Source: Alphaproteobacteria bacterium
GTDB taxonomy: Bacteria > Pseudomonadota > Alphaproteobacteria > CAAHEQ01 > UBA3637
Length of the DNA stretch: 55,597 bases
Direction: 5' to 3'
NCBI GenBank assembly: GCA_017647405.1
Contig: JAGCKR010000007.1
Coordinates: forward strand, 1-55,597
Made by a program: the position numbers and the translations under genes. The notes under the pieces were generated by a model. That model did no database searches. It saw only the letters and a list, made by a program, of their open reading frames with translations, and had not been told where the DNA came from. Shown here one piece after another: positions 9,243 to 19,526 of the stretch. Within the stretch, counting starts at the first letter, position 1. Every line of letters begins with the position of its first letter.

Positions 9243-10025
9243 TTATTTCATTGTTCCACTGCTTTTAACAATTAAACGATCCGGTAATTTTAAGTCAATC
9301 ACCTTAATATCTCTGTTTAAAATATCTCCTTCTTCCTTAAATTTTTTCAATCGTGCCAAAGCTTCTTTAATTCCGGTTTCCGGCAACCTTATTTCCAAGC
9401 CGTTTTCAGCATCATTCAAATAAAGATTCCACCGTCTTTTTCCCACTCGAACAGCTGACCGTGTTACAGAAGCAATATCCGGATATTCATTTAAAAGAGC
9501 CATTAATTCCGGAGTATGCTCAGGCGCATCTTCACCAACAACCAACAAAACATTTTTAAGCAATGTCTTATCATCTAAAATCGCCTGTCCATTTTCATCA
9601 ATTGGCCAATATGTCTTTTTATTTTGCCAAACAGCAATCGGTGTTTTCTCCGTAACGCTTATTAAAATTTGCGTCGGCAAATGCCGTTCAATACGAACAG
9701 TTTTAATCCAAGGTAATTCCAAAACAGACTGTTTTTCTTTTTCAAGATCAATTTCAAAAATCGGCATTCCCTGTCTTAAATTCAATTTAGCATTTAAATC
9801 ATTCAATTTGGTTCTGATATGCCCTTCAACCACAACCCGTTCCAAATTAAAATGCGCTTTTTGGGCACATGATTCAACAACATTTTTCCCAATCTTTTGA
9901 ACATCCTTTCCAAGTGGCGAAAAATAAAGAGCTACCAACGATATCAAAAAACTGAAACCGACAAACCCCATAATTTTTAACTTTAAAAATTTATTCGTTT
10001 TTTTCTTTTGTCTTCTTTTTTTCAT
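9243..10025 (-). CDS. ftsQ: Cell division protein FtsQ
   Basis: The 260-residue protein has a very basic N-terminal cytoplasmic tail, one transmembrane helix (about 18-36) and a periplasmic POTRA domain beginning near LERVVVEGHIRTK, followed by the FtsQ beta domain (KTPIAVWQ, DENGQAI). FtsQ links the cytoplasmic and periplasmic parts of the divisome through FtsB and FtsL. Its ATG overlaps the ddl stop codon (ATGA), indicating coupled translation. Confidence 0.92.
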   Translation of the reverse strand: MKKRRQKKKTNKFLKLKIMGFVGFSFLISLVALYFSPLGKDVQKIGKNVVESCAQKAHFNLERVVVEGHIRTKLNDLNAKLNLRQGMPIFEIDLEKEKQSVLELPWIKTVRIERHLPTQILISVTEKTPIAVWQNKKTYWPIDENGQAILDDKTLLKNVLLVVGEDAPEHTPELMALLNEYPDIASVTRSAVRVGKRRWNLYLNDAENGLEIRLPETGIKEALARLKKFKEEGDILNRDIKVIDLKLPDRLIVKSSGTMK

Positions 10026-10951
10026 TTTTCAAAATCCGCTTTTGTTATAAGATATTCAACCAATTCATTATATGAAATGCCTTTTTGAAGGGCAATTTCC
10101 GGCACAAGAGATAAATCCGTCATTCCAGGATGCGTATTAATTTCTAAAAAAACAATCCGATTTAACTCTTCATCATATCGAAAATCACTTCTTGAAACAC
10201 CCTTACACCCTAAAAATCGATGCATTTTTAAAGCAGCATCACAAAGCTTTTCAACTGTTTGAACAGATAAATCCGTTGGAATCACATGTTTTGTTTTTCC
10301 TTTTCTATATTTATGCTCATAATCATAAAAACCATCTTGAGGAATCAACTCAATCATACCTAAAACTTCTTCATCGGTAACGGCTACTGAAAACTCTCGT
10401 CCCTTAATATATTCTTCAACAACAAACGATTTTCCATTCAAAGCCTCTTCTTTCAAAGAAGTGGGTATTGGATCACATTTTTTCAAAATCACAACACCGA
10501 CGGATGAACCTTCCTGATTTGGCTTAATAACCGCATCAAAATCTGATTTTTCATTTTTTAAAATCCATTCTTTTGCAGACAAAATACCCTTTGGAATATC
10601 AATATCCAAAGAAGAGGCTATGGCTTTACTGGCTGTTTTATTCATGCCAAGCGCCGAAGCAAAAAGTCCTGAATGAGTATAGGGAATTTTAAGCATATTC
10701 AAAAGAGCTGGCACATGTCCATTTTCTCCCCAACCACCATGTAACGCATTAAATATGCAAAAGGGTTTTTCTCTTTCAATCAATGTTTTTAATGCATCAA
10801 TTCCTTTTTTCATATCAAAAGATAAAACACTATACCCCAGTTGATGTAATGCATTTTGAACACTAGCAGCACTTTTAAAGGAAATTTCCCTCTCAGCAGA
10901 TAAACCTCCTTCAAGAACCAAAACAGGAGCTTTGTTTTTTATTTTACTCAT
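10022..10951 (-). CDS. ddl: D-alanine--D-alanine ligase
   Basis: Ddl joins two D-alanines with ATP to make the dipeptide used by MurF. The 309-residue ATP-grasp protein has the N-terminal GGLSAEREISFKSA, the NALHGGWGENG substrate loop, KPNQEGSSVGV, the VEEYIKGREFSV segment and the Mg-binding FLEINTHPGMTDLS near the C terminus. It overlaps murB by 8 bases and ftsQ by 4 bases. In this place it corresponds to ddlB of the dcw cluster. Confidence 0.95.
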   Translation of the reverse strand: MSKIKNKAPVLVLEGGLSAEREISFKSAASVQNALHQLGYSVLSFDMKKGIDALKTLIEREKPFCIFNALHGGWGENGHVPALLNMLKIPYTHSGLFASALGMNKTASKAIASSLDIDIPKGILSAKEWILKNEKSDFDAVIKPNQEGSSVGVVILKKCDPIPTSLKEEALNGKSFVVEEYIKGREFSVAVTDEEVLGMIELIPQDGFYDYEHKYRKGKTKHVIPTDLSVQTVEKLCDAALKMHRFLGCKGVSRSDFRYDEELNRIVFLEINTHPGMTDLSLVPEIALQKGISYNELVEYLITKADFEK

Positions 10952-11906
10952 CTTCCACTCCTAATTTTTTTACTTCCCATTCCAAGGAAACACCTTCTTT
11001 TTCAAATACTTTTTGACGGATTTTTTCTCCCAATGTTTCAATATCTTTGGCAGTTGCCTTACCGGTATTAATTAAAAAATTGGCATGTTTGTCACTCACA
11101 ACAGCCCCCCCCACTTTCGCATTTTTCATTCCGGACTTTTCAATTAATTGCCAAGCAGATAATCCTTGTGGATTTTTAAATGTTGAACCAGCGGTGCGCA
11201 CACCTTTTGGCTGACCTGCTTCTCGTTTTTGTTTATTTAAATTCATTCTTTCAGTAATAATCTGGCTATCCGTTTCTTTTTTACCTTTTAAAACAGCCTC
11301 CAAAAAAATCCAATCACTCGGTAAATGACAACATCTGTATGAAAACGCATCAAAAAGTTCCTCTTTTTGAAATTCCTTTACATGTCCTTCCTTTGTTAAA
11401 ACAGTGATACTTTCTAACACATCAAAAAGAGATGAACCATACGCACCGGCATTCATGCGAATCCCCCCCCCAAGCGATCCTGGAATACCACATAAAAATT
11501 CAAATCCACTAATTGAATTTTTTTGAGCCATTCTGGAAATTTCCATTACCAATGCTCCAGCTTTCACTCGAAATTTATCTTCACCAATCAATTCAATCGT
11601 TGAAAAAGACTTGCCAAGCCGAATAGTTACACCTGGGATTCCGCCATCTCTGATTAAAACGTTACTGCCTGCACCAAGAATTGTTATCGGAACTGATTTT
11701 AGATTAGAAATCATCACTTTTAAATCATCCGTATCTGCCGGTTCAAAATAAACTTCAGCCGGTCCCCCAACCCCAAACCAATTTTTCTTTGAAAGCGGTT
11801 CATTAAATAATAAAACACCTCTAACTTTCGGCAATGAAGCAATCAGCGAATCATTTTTCTTTTTAAAATTCTTTAAAACGCGTTTCAAAAAAAAGTGTTC
11901 AGCCAT
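10944..11906 (-). CDS. murB: UDP-N-acetylenolpyruvoylglucosamine reductase MurB
   Basis: MurB reduces the enolpyruvyl group to the lactyl ether of MurNAc, using NADPH and FAD. In 320 residues it shows the FAD-binding ITILGAGSNVLIRDGG (74-89), the GSLGGGIRMNAGAYG loop, the catalytic serine in RTAGSTFKNPQG, and the late glutamate in SLEWEVKKLG. Its ATG overlaps the murC stop by one base (TAATG). Confidence 0.95.
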   Translation of the reverse strand: MAEHFFLKRVLKNFKKKNDSLIASLPKVRGVLLFNEPLSKKNWFGVGGPAEVYFEPADTDDLKVMISNLKSVPITILGAGSNVLIRDGGIPGVTIRLGKSFSTIELIGEDKFRVKAGALVMEISRMAQKNSISGFEFLCGIPGSLGGGIRMNAGAYGSSLFDVLESITVLTKEGHVKEFQKEELFDAFSYRCCHLPSDWIFLEAVLKGKKETDSQIITERMNLNKQKREAGQPKGVRTAGSTFKNPQGLSAWQLIEKSGMKNAKVGGAVVSDKHANFLINTGKATAKDIETLGEKIRQKVFEKEGVSLEWEVKKLGVEDE

Positions 11907-13300
11907 TATTTTTTCAACCCCTTCTCTTTTTTCAACAGTTGTGTAATTTCAGCAGAAATTGAACCTGCCCCTAAACAAACAACAGTATCCGCTTTGGTTA
12001 ATGATGAAACCTTTTCTTTCAACCCTTCAACAGAAACAAGATATGAAGAGCGTTTATCTTTTAATTCAAGTGCTTGAACAAATGCCGGAGCCGTCACCCC
12101 TGAAATAAGTGTTTCACCAGCAGCATAAACATCCATCACCAAAACTTCATCAGCCTCTTCAAAACAGGTTAAAAAATCATCCCATAAATCGCTAAAACGT
12201 GAGTATCGGTGTGGTTGAAAAACAGCAATGATTTTTCCTTTAACTGAACTTTTAAGGGCATTAAGCGTTGCTTTAATTTCAATTGGATGATGCGCATAAT
12301 CATCATAAATCTTAACCCCATTTAATGTACCTCTTAATGTTAATCGACGCTGAATCCCTTCAAATTTTTCAAGTGCCTTTTTAATGACAGATTCAGAAAT
12401 CCCTAATCGAAGAGAAACGGCAATCGCCGCCAAAGCATTTAAAACGTTATGCTTTCCAAACATAGCTAATCGCACATCTTTAATCTTTTTAAATTTAGCA
12501 CCATTTTTTACAAAAACATCAAAAATAATCCCATCACTATCCGTTCTGATATGATCAGCATGGACATCTGCTTTTTTATTTAGCCCATATGAAACAATGC
12601 GTCTTGTTTCAATATCAGCAATCACTTCCCGAACCGTTTCATGATCCGTACAAACAACGGAAAAACCATAAAAAGCCGTATTTTGAATAAAAAGCCGATA
12701 TGCTTTTTTCATATTGTCAAAAGTTTTATAATGATCCATATGTTCCGGATCAATATTGGTTACAACACTAATCGTTGTCGGCAATTTTAAAAAAGATCCA
12801 TCAGATTCATCCGCTTCCACAACAACATAATCACCTTTACCCAATCTGGCATTGGATGATTGGGAATTTAAAATACCACCAATAACAAAACTTGGTTTTA
12901 ATTTTGCCTGCATCAAAATACTGGCAAGAAGAGAAGATGTTGTGGTTTTTCCATGTGTTCCCGAAACACAAATACTTCTTTTATAATTTAAAATTTCTGC
13001 TAACATTTCTGATCGGTGCCCAACAGGAATCCCTTGTTTTTTAGCTTCAAGCAATTCCGGATTATCTGGTTTGATGGCGCTTGAAATAACAACAGCATCA
13101 ACACCTTTTAAGTTTTCTTTTTTATGCCCGATAAAAACCGGAATCCCACTTTTTTGAACACGCTTTGTATTTGCGCTTTCTTTTGCATCAGAACCTTGAA
13201 CGAAAAGGCCTAAATCAGCCAACATTTCCGCAATAGCGCTCATACCGATACCACCGATACCGATAAAATGAATCTTTTTAAGAGGACAAGAAAGTTTCAT
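11906..13300 (-). CDS. murC: UDP-N-acetylmuramate--L-alanine ligase MurC
   Basis: MurC adds L-alanine to UDP-MurNAc. The 464-residue protein has the Rossmann-type start IHFIGIGGIGMSA, the Mur ligase P-loop GTHGKTT (114-120), EADESDGSF, the DPEHMDHY region, and the DDYAHHP motif of the C-terminal domain. The ATG directly follows the murG stop and has GGGAG 8 bases upstream. It is one of only four Mur ligase domains encoded in this cluster, since murD is not here. Confidence 0.96.
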   Translation of the reverse strand: MKLSCPLKKIHFIGIGGIGMSAIAEMLADLGLFVQGSDAKESANTKRVQKSGIPVFIGHKKENLKGVDAVVISSAIKPDNPELLEAKKQGIPVGHRSEMLAEILNYKRSICVSGTHGKTTTSSLLASILMQAKLKPSFVIGGILNSQSSNARLGKGDYVVVEADESDGSFLKLPTTISVVTNIDPEHMDHYKTFDNMKKAYRLFIQNTAFYGFSVVCTDHETVREVIADIETRRIVSYGLNKKADVHADHIRTDSDGIIFDVFVKNGAKFKKIKDVRLAMFGKHNVLNALAAIAVSLRLGISESVIKKALEKFEGIQRRLTLRGTLNGVKIYDDYAHHPIEIKATLNALKSSVKGKIIAVFQPHRYSRFSDLWDDFLTCFEEADEVLVMDVYAAGETLISGVTAPAFVQALELKDKRSSYLVSVEGLKEKVSSLTKADTVVCLGAGSISAEITQLLKKEKGLKK

Positions 13301-14458
13301 TTAGTTTACTCCCTCTTTCGAATTGCCTTCTATAATTTTTTTAACTTCGGCAACAACGCTTTCAGCCGCATGTGGCATTGCTCGTGCATAACTTTGCGTT
13401 GCAGCAATACTAAGCTCTTTTGGATTTTTCATTAATTCAGCTAATTGTTCTGAAACACGCAGTGAACTAAATCCTTTTTCAGGAATCAGCCATCCGGCCC
13501 CACTATCACAAAAACCAGCAGCATTTTCCGTTTGATGATCATCAGCTGCCGTTGGCAACGGAACAATCATGGCTGGACGACCAACAATTTCAAGTTCAGT
13601 AATTGTAGAAGCACCACCTCTACAAACAACCAAATTAGCCTTTTCCAATAGTTCCGGCATATTATCAAAAAAGGATTCAACCGTTACTTTTTTAAATGGC
13701 TGACCTTTATAAATATTTCGAACATACTCAATATCTTCTGGTCTTGCCTGTTGTGTTAATACAAGTTTTTCTTTCAATTCATTCGGTAACTGCAATAACA
13801 CTTCCGGAAAAGTCCGACTGAAAAATGAAGCTCCCTGACTTCCCCCAAACACAAGCAGATTAAAATCATTACCTTTAGGTGGATATGAAGAATTTTCTTT
13901 TTTTAAAATTTGATTTCTTGCCGGCATACCAACACGTAACTGTGGAATATTTGAAGGAATTCTTTTTGTTGGCATAAATGAAGTAGCAATCAAACGTGAC
14001 CCTTTTGCCAAAATTCGATTAGCCCGACCAAGAACGGCATTTTGCTCATGCAAAACAACCGGAATACTCCATAAATGAGCGGCCAAAACAGCCGGAAATG
14101 AAGCATATCCTCCAACACCGATCACAACAGCCGGTTTTAATTTTTGAAGCAAACAAAGGGCTTGAACCGACCCAAAAAAGAGTTTCATTACCGCAACCCC
14201 TTTATGAAATAATGTTCTTCTTGCAACAGCCTCAGACATCAGTTTATACGTTTCAACCCCTGGCAATGAAGCAAAAGCCTTTCCACGCTTATCCGTCACA
14301 AAAGCTACTTGATACCCATTTTTTAACAATGCCGAACAAATTGATTCAGCCGGAAAAATATGGCCACCACTCCCACCGGTTGTTACAACAATCAGTGGTG
14401 TTTTTTTCTTCTCATGAGTTTTTTTCTTTGTTTGATTTCTGTATCGTTTATTTCCCAT
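13301..14458 (-). CDS. murG: Lipid II synthase MurG (UDP-GlcNAc transferase)
   Basis: MurG adds GlcNAc to lipid I at the inner face of the membrane. The 385-residue GT28 protein has the N-terminal loop TTGGSGGHIFPAE after a basic extension, VVIGVGGYASFPAV, LHEQNAVLGRANR, the second glycine-rich loop VFGGSQGA and the donor site CRGGASTITELEIVGRPAMIVP, read here as separate shorter segments. GAGG lies 7 bases before the ATG. It sits between ftsW and murC, as in the standard dcw order. Confidence 0.95.
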   Translation of the reverse strand: MGNKRYRNQTKKKTHEKKKTPLIVVTTGGSGGHIFPAESICSALLKNGYQVAFVTDKRGKAFASLPGVETYKLMSEAVARRTLFHKGVAVMKLFFGSVQALCLLQKLKPAVVIGVGGYASFPAVLAAHLWSIPVVLHEQNAVLGRANRILAKGSRLIATSFMPTKRIPSNIPQLRVGMPARNQILKKENSSYPPKGNDFNLLVFGGSQGASFFSRTFPEVLLQLPNELKEKLVLTQQARPEDIEYVRNIYKGQPFKKVTVESFFDNMPELLEKANLVVCRGGASTITELEIVGRPAMIVPLPTAADDHQTENAAGFCDSGAGWLIPEKGFSSLRVSEQLAELMKNPKELSIAATQSYARAMPHAAESVVAEVKKIIEGNSKEGVN

Positions 14459-14480
14459 TTTTGAACCTCATATTAATAAA

Positions 14481-15608
14481 TTACTCTAACCCACGAGAAA
14501 GTGTATGACATCTGGTTAACCCTAAAATAATGCCAAACGCAAACCCAATCGAAACCAATGATGAACCACCATATGAAATAAACGGAAGAGTCATTCCTTT
14601 GGTTGGCAACAGATTCAACGTTGATCCCATATTAACAATAGCCTGAATTGCAATTTGTGTCAACAGACCAGCCACTGCAATTTGACAAAAATGATTATTT
14701 GCCTGTCTTAAAAGACGAAATCCTTTTAAAACAATAAAAGCAAAAACCAAAATTAACAATGTTGTTAAAATAAAACCAAACTCTTCAGCCGCCACTGCCA
14801 AAATAAAATCCGTATGCGCATCAGGCAATTCATATTTTACAATACCTTCACCGGGGCCTTTACCAAACCAACCGGCATTTCGAAGCGTTTCCATTGATTT
14901 TTCAACCTGATAGGCTTCCTGCCCTTCAATCGGATTTAAAAATCTATTAACACGCGCATGTACGTGATCAAACATAAAATATGCAAAAATCCCCAAACTG
15001 ACAGCCCCTGAAACCAAGAAAGAAACAACCAACATCGGAATTCCCGATAAAAAGAGCTGTACACCAAATATCGCTGTCACTGTAACCAACATACCAATAT
15101 CCGGTTGTCCCATCAACAAAAGCGCAATGACACCATAAAGACCAAAAGCCAACCAATAGCCAGGGAATTGTTTAATTAATCTGCCAGATGCCAATAACCA
15201 AGCACAAACAACCGCAAATGCCGGTTTCATAAACTCAGAAGGTTGTAACCCAATACCTAAAAAATAAAGCCAACGTCTTGCCCCTTGGATTTCTGTTCCA
15301 AACAACACAACATAAACCATGCAAACAAGCGAGGCAATCAACACCAAACCGGATAATCGTCTGATATGTTTAAATGACAAAAAGGCCGCCCCAAACAAAA
15401 CCAAAATAGTTGGAAACAAAAAAACAAGCTGTCTGTTAATAAAATAAAATGTTTCTCTGTTTGTCCGATAAGCAACACCTGGACTTGCTGCAAAAATTAA
15501 AAAAATACCATATAAAATCAAAACGATAGCTGCATAAAGCAACTGCCGATTAATATCTCTGAACCGCTCGGAAAAAAAGAGTCTTGTTTTTTCAAGAAAC
15601 CCTGTCAT
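14481..15608 (-). CDS. ftsW: Division-specific peptidoglycan polymerase FtsW (SEDS family)
   Basis: The 375-residue, ten-helix membrane protein belongs to the SEDS family and polymerises septal lipid II together with FtsI. Recognisable parts are the YFINRQLVFL start of the membrane domain, the LQPSEFMKPAFAV segment with the conserved Pro-Ser-Glu, and the C-terminal GMTLPFISYGGSS. GGAG lies 6 bases upstream of the ATG. It directly follows mraY, with no murD between them. Confidence 0.94.
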   Translation of the reverse strand: MTGFLEKTRLFFSERFRDINRQLLYAAIVLILYGIFLIFAASPGVAYRTNRETFYFINRQLVFLFPTILVLFGAAFLSFKHIRRLSGLVLIASLVCMVYVVLFGTEIQGARRWLYFLGIGLQPSEFMKPAFAVVCAWLLASGRLIKQFPGYWLAFGLYGVIALLLMGQPDIGMLVTVTAIFGVQLFLSGIPMLVVSFLVSGAVSLGIFAYFMFDHVHARVNRFLNPIEGQEAYQVEKSMETLRNAGWFGKGPGEGIVKYELPDAHTDFILAVAAEEFGFILTTLLILVFAFIVLKGFRLLRQANNHFCQIAVAGLLTQIAIQAIVNMGSTLNLLPTKGMTLPFISYGGSSLVSIGFAFGIILGLTRCHTLSRGLE

Positions 15609-15617
15609 TTTATTCTC

Positions 15618-16700
15618 CTATCTGATTTTAAGTGTTGATAATGCAATAATCGCAAGTAAAACAGAAATAATCCAAAATCTAACAACAACCGTTGTTTCTG
15701 ACCATCCTTTTTTCTCAAAATGGTGGTGCAATGGAGCCATCAAAAAAACACGTTTTTTTCTAAGCTTATATGAACCAATTTGAATAATATCAGAAAGTGC
15801 TTCTGCCACAAAAACACCCCCTGCAATCGCCAATAAAAGTTCTTGTTTAGTGGCAACACTTAACGCACCTAAAACACCACCCAAAGCTAAAGAACCTGTA
15901 TCCCCCATAAAAACTTGTGCCGGATGTGCATTAAACCACAAAAATCCCAAAGTTGCCCCAATAATCGCTCCACAAAAAACAGCCATTTCACCAGCGCCAG
16001 CCACATAATGGATATGAAGGTAAGCACTATAATCCACACGCCCAACCAAATAAGCAATTACCATAAACACAAAACAACACATAATCACCGGCAAAGAAAC
16101 CAATCCATCCAAACCATCCGTTAAATTAACAGCATTGGAGCTTCCAACCATTACAACCAAAACAAATGGAATATAAAAATACATTAAATCTATTGATAAA
16201 TCCTTAAAGAAAGGAATTGTTAATGTTGTTCCCATTGGACCTGTTTCCAAACAAATCATCCAAAGACATGCAACCAAACTGATTAAAAATTGCAAAAATA
16301 ATTTTTGCTTAGCCGAAATCCCGTTTGAAGAATTTTTCGTTAATTTTTTATAATCATCAAAAAATCCGGCTAATCCAAATCCAGACAACACAAAAACCAT
16401 CACCCAGATATATGCATTCGTTAATTGAGCCCAAAGCAACGAAGAAAACAAAATCGCAACAATAATTAAAAGACCTCCCATACAAGGCGTTCCGCGTTTC
16501 ACAAAATGCGTTTCAGGTCCATCTTGGCGAATAGGTTGCCCCTCTCCTTGTTTACTTTTAAGCCAAGAAATAAACCTTGGCCCAAAAAAAATCATAATCA
16601 AAAATGAAGTTGCAAGAGCACCACCTGCCCTAAACGTAATATATTTAAAGATATTTAAAAATCCAAAATCCGATGATAACAACGATAGCAAATATAACAT
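15618..16700 (-). CDS. mraY: Phospho-MurNAc-pentapeptide transferase MraY
   Basis: MraY makes lipid I by moving phospho-MurNAc-pentapeptide to undecaprenyl phosphate. The 360-residue polytopic protein carries DDYKKL (first acidic site), the NAVNLTDGLDGL motif, FMGDTGSLALGG and the MAPLHHHFEKKGW histidine motif. The ribosome site GGAG is 6 bases from the ATG. It lies 9 bases after murEF and 9 bases before ftsW. Confidence 0.96.
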   Translation of the reverse strand: MLYLLSLLSSDFGFLNIFKYITFRAGGALATSFLIMIFFGPRFISWLKSKQGEGQPIRQDGPETHFVKRGTPCMGGLLIIVAILFSSLLWAQLTNAYIWVMVFVLSGFGLAGFFDDYKKLTKNSSNGISAKQKLFLQFLISLVACLWMICLETGPMGTTLTIPFFKDLSIDLMYFYIPFVLVVMVGSSNAVNLTDGLDGLVSLPVIMCCFVFMVIAYLVGRVDYSAYLHIHYVAGAGEMAVFCGAIIGATLGFLWFNAHPAQVFMGDTGSLALGGVLGALSVATKQELLLAIAGGVFVAEALSDIIQIGSYKLRKKRVFLMAPLHHHFEKKGWSETTVVVRFWIISVLLAIIALSTLKIR

Positions 16701-16709
16701 TTTTTCTCC

Positions 16710-19523
16710 CTAACACTTCTCTTGCAACATTTTAACAAATCTGTTTAAACCGACACTATTCGATCCTTTGACCAAAATAATATCATTTTCATTTATTTCT
16801 GAATAAATATTTTGCATCATCTCCTCAACCGTTTCAAAGTAACCTCCTTGAACGGATGATGGTAATAATTCATATAAATATTTCATCAGTGTTCCTATGG
16901 TATATACCCGATCAATTTGATTTTCAAGAATATTTTTTAATAAATCTTTATGCATTTGCACGGCTTCATCACCAAGCTCCAACATTTGCCCTAAAACAGC
17001 TACTTTGCGACCACCAGTCTGTTTTGATAAAACAGCCAGCGATGCCTGCATTGAAGAAGGATTTGCATTATAACAATCATCAATTAAAGTGATGCTTTTA
17101 TGATCTTTAAAAATCAACTTTTTCATCAAACCCCGCCCTTGAATCGGCGCTGTTGTTTTCATCACATCCAAAATCTCTTCATATGGCAATCCAAGTGCTT
17201 CAACACCGGCTAAAACAGCCAAGGAATTCATAGCAAAATGACGACCAAGGAAATTAATTTCAAATGAATATTTTTGATTTTTTCGCTCAAACAACACTTT
17301 GCACTTATCCGTAATTTCAGCTAAGTTCAATTTGAAATCAGCTTCTTCACATCCACCAAATGAAACGACTGTTAATCCTGCTTCAAACGCTTTTCTTTCC
17401 ATCGTTTTAAAAAATGGCGATTCTTTATTTAAAACGGCAACAGCCCCTTTTTTCTGACCTTCAAAAATTTCAGATTTTGCCAACGCAATTTCTTCTTCCG
17501 ATTTAAAAAATTCTCTATGAGCGGAACCAACCATCGTGATAATACTCACATCAGGTTTAACAAGTTTTGTTAATTTTGAAATCTCACCTTTATGATTCAT
17601 GCCAAGTTCGATTACACCATATTTTGCCTCTGGATGCATTGAAGCCAACGTAATCGGAACACCTATTTCATTATTGAAGTTTCCCTTAGTTGCATGCGTT
17701 AAGCCAAATTTTGACAGACAGGTTTTAAGCATTTCTTTTGTTGTTGTTTTACCTGAACTTCCCGTTATACCAACAAATAAGGCTTTACTTTTTTCTCTTC
17801 TGTATTCTGCCAATTTTTCAAGAGCATTAAGAACATCTGGCACAATGATTTGTCTTTCTTTTTGAACGCCTTCTACTTCTTTTTCAACCAAACAGGCGCC
17901 GGCTCCTTTTTGAATGGCGATTTTAACAAATTTATGCCCATCAACCTTTTCCCCCTTTAATGCTAAAAATAGATCCCCGGGCTTCAAGCTTCTGGTATCA
18001 ATTGAAATACCTGAAAGACGAATATTTTCATCAACAAAGACTTGTAGAGCTTCTTCCAATGAAGATTTTTCCCAAATAATTTGCTTCTCCTGTGTATTTA
18101 AAGCGGCCAATGCTTCATTTTTATCTGAAAAAGGATAACAAACCCCATTCACCAATTGTCCCGATTCATGACCTTTTCCACAAATAATTAATGTATCCAT
18201 TGGGTTCAAAGAAACAATTGCCTGATAAATGGCTTCTTTTCTATTAGGAATAACAACAGCTTTGGGACATGTCTCAAAAATCATCTCTCTAATCAAAGAT
18301 GGCTCTTCAAATCGTGGATTATCATCCGTTATAAAAACGGCATCCGCTTCTTTTTGCGCAATATCACCCATCAAATATCTTTTTCCCGTATCCCGATTAC
18401 CACCACAACCAATCAACGCAACCAAACGACCCTTTGTGTGTACTCTTAATGATTTTAAAACGTTATAAAGAGCATCTGGTGTATGGGCATAGTCAACAAA
18501 AATATTGGCGCCATTTTTATATCCCACACATTCCAAACGACCAGCCGGCGCTTTTAACTTCGGCAAATAATCAATCAAATCATCTATTTTTAATCCCAAC
18601 TTGGCAACAAGACCCAAGGCACATAAAATGTTATGCACCTGAAAAGCCCCAAAAATATTTAAATGAATTTCTTTTTTCTTCCCCTGATAATTGAGTACAA
18701 GGCTTTGTCCATTTGAAAGTGGTTCTAATTTTTCAATTTTCAAATCATCGCCCTTAAATCCATATGAAAAGAATTTAATATTTCTTTCTTTCAAACTAAA
18801 ACTTAAAGCCTCAAATGTTTCATCATCGGCATTTAAAACACCAAGACCATCTTGCTTTAATAATTTTTGAAATAATATCTTTTTAGCCTTAAAATATTCT
18901 TCCATAGATCCATGATAATCCAAATGGTCACGCGTTAAATTTGTAAACCCAGCCGATTCAAATGAAAAAGAAGCCAATCTATTTTGAACCAATCCGTGAC
19001 TAGAAGCTTCTAAAACAACATACTCAACTTGTTTTTCTTCAAGATCAAACAGTGTTTTTGCCAAAGAAATACTATCCGGCGTTGTCATTTTCCCATCAAT
19101 CAACACATCATCAATATAAACACCCAATGTTCCGATGGAAGCAGTTTTATATCCAAATGCATTTAAAAGTTGGTAAACATAATAAGCCGTTGATGTTTTT
19201 CCATTGGTCCCGGTAACAGCAATCGTTTTTATTTTTTTTGTTGGATACAATACACTCGCTATTTTTGCCCTATCCACACTTAAATTTTTACTTTTAATCA
19301 TTGGCAGTGCTGTTTCAATTTCCCGATCCGATAAAACAGCTACAGCTCCTTTTTCAATCGCTTCATTTAAAAAATCAAGACCATCTGATTTTGCCCCCTT
19401 AATCGGCACAAAAATATCCCCAGCATTTACCTCTTTAGACGAAACCGCAATACCGGTTACTTCAATATCTTTTTTTAAATCACATTCAAGAGAAACTTCT
19501 TTTAACAAACAGGATAACTGCAT
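16710..19523 (-). CDS. murEF: Bifunctional MurE-MurF fusion
   Basis: One 937-residue frame encodes two complete Mur ligases. Residues 1-475 are MurE, with P-loop TGTNGKT (104-110), the substrate motif DNPR (401-404) that in this family marks use of meso-diaminopimelate, and ICGKGHE. Residues about 483-937 are MurF, with its own SSLEEALQVF start, P-loop TGSSGKT (587-593) and DDCYNANPSSM. No stop or start separates the halves. The enzyme would add meso-DAP and then D-Ala-D-Ala to the UDP-MurNAc stem peptide. Similar fusions are known in other proteobacteria. It follows ftsI by 3 bases with AAGG as ribosome site. Confidence 0.95.
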   Translation of the reverse strand: MQLSCLLKEVSLECDLKKDIEVTGIAVSSKEVNAGDIFVPIKGAKSDGLDFLNEAIEKGAVAVLSDREIETALPMIKSKNLSVDRAKIASVLYPTKKIKTIAVTGTNGKTSTAYYVYQLLNAFGYKTASIGTLGVYIDDVLIDGKMTTPDSISLAKTLFDLEEKQVEYVVLEASSHGLVQNRLASFSFESAGFTNLTRDHLDYHGSMEEYFKAKKILFQKLLKQDGLGVLNADDETFEALSFSLKERNIKFFSYGFKGDDLKIEKLEPLSNGQSLVLNYQGKKKEIHLNIFGAFQVHNILCALGLVAKLGLKIDDLIDYLPKLKAPAGRLECVGYKNGANIFVDYAHTPDALYNVLKSLRVHTKGRLVALIGCGGNRDTGKRYLMGDIAQKEADAVFITDDNPRFEEPSLIREMIFETCPKAVVIPNRKEAIYQAIVSLNPMDTLIICGKGHESGQLVNGVCYPFSDKNEALAALNTQEKQIIWEKSSLEEALQVFVDENIRLSGISIDTRSLKPGDLFLALKGEKVDGHKFVKIAIQKGAGACLVEKEVEGVQKERQIIVPDVLNALEKLAEYRREKSKALFVGITGSSGKTTTKEMLKTCLSKFGLTHATKGNFNNEIGVPITLASMHPEAKYGVIELGMNHKGEISKLTKLVKPDVSIITMVGSAHREFFKSEEEIALAKSEIFEGQKKGAVAVLNKESPFFKTMERKAFEAGLTVVSFGGCEEADFKLNLAEITDKCKVLFERKNQKYSFEINFLGRHFAMNSLAVLAGVEALGLPYEEILDVMKTTAPIQGRGLMKKLIFKDHKSITLIDDCYNANPSSMQASLAVLSKQTGGRKVAVLGQMLELGDEAVQMHKDLLKNILENQIDRVYTIGTLMKYLYELLPSSVQGGYFETVEEMMQNIYSEINENDIILVKGSNSVGLNRFVKMLQEKC

Positions 19524-19526
19524 TTT

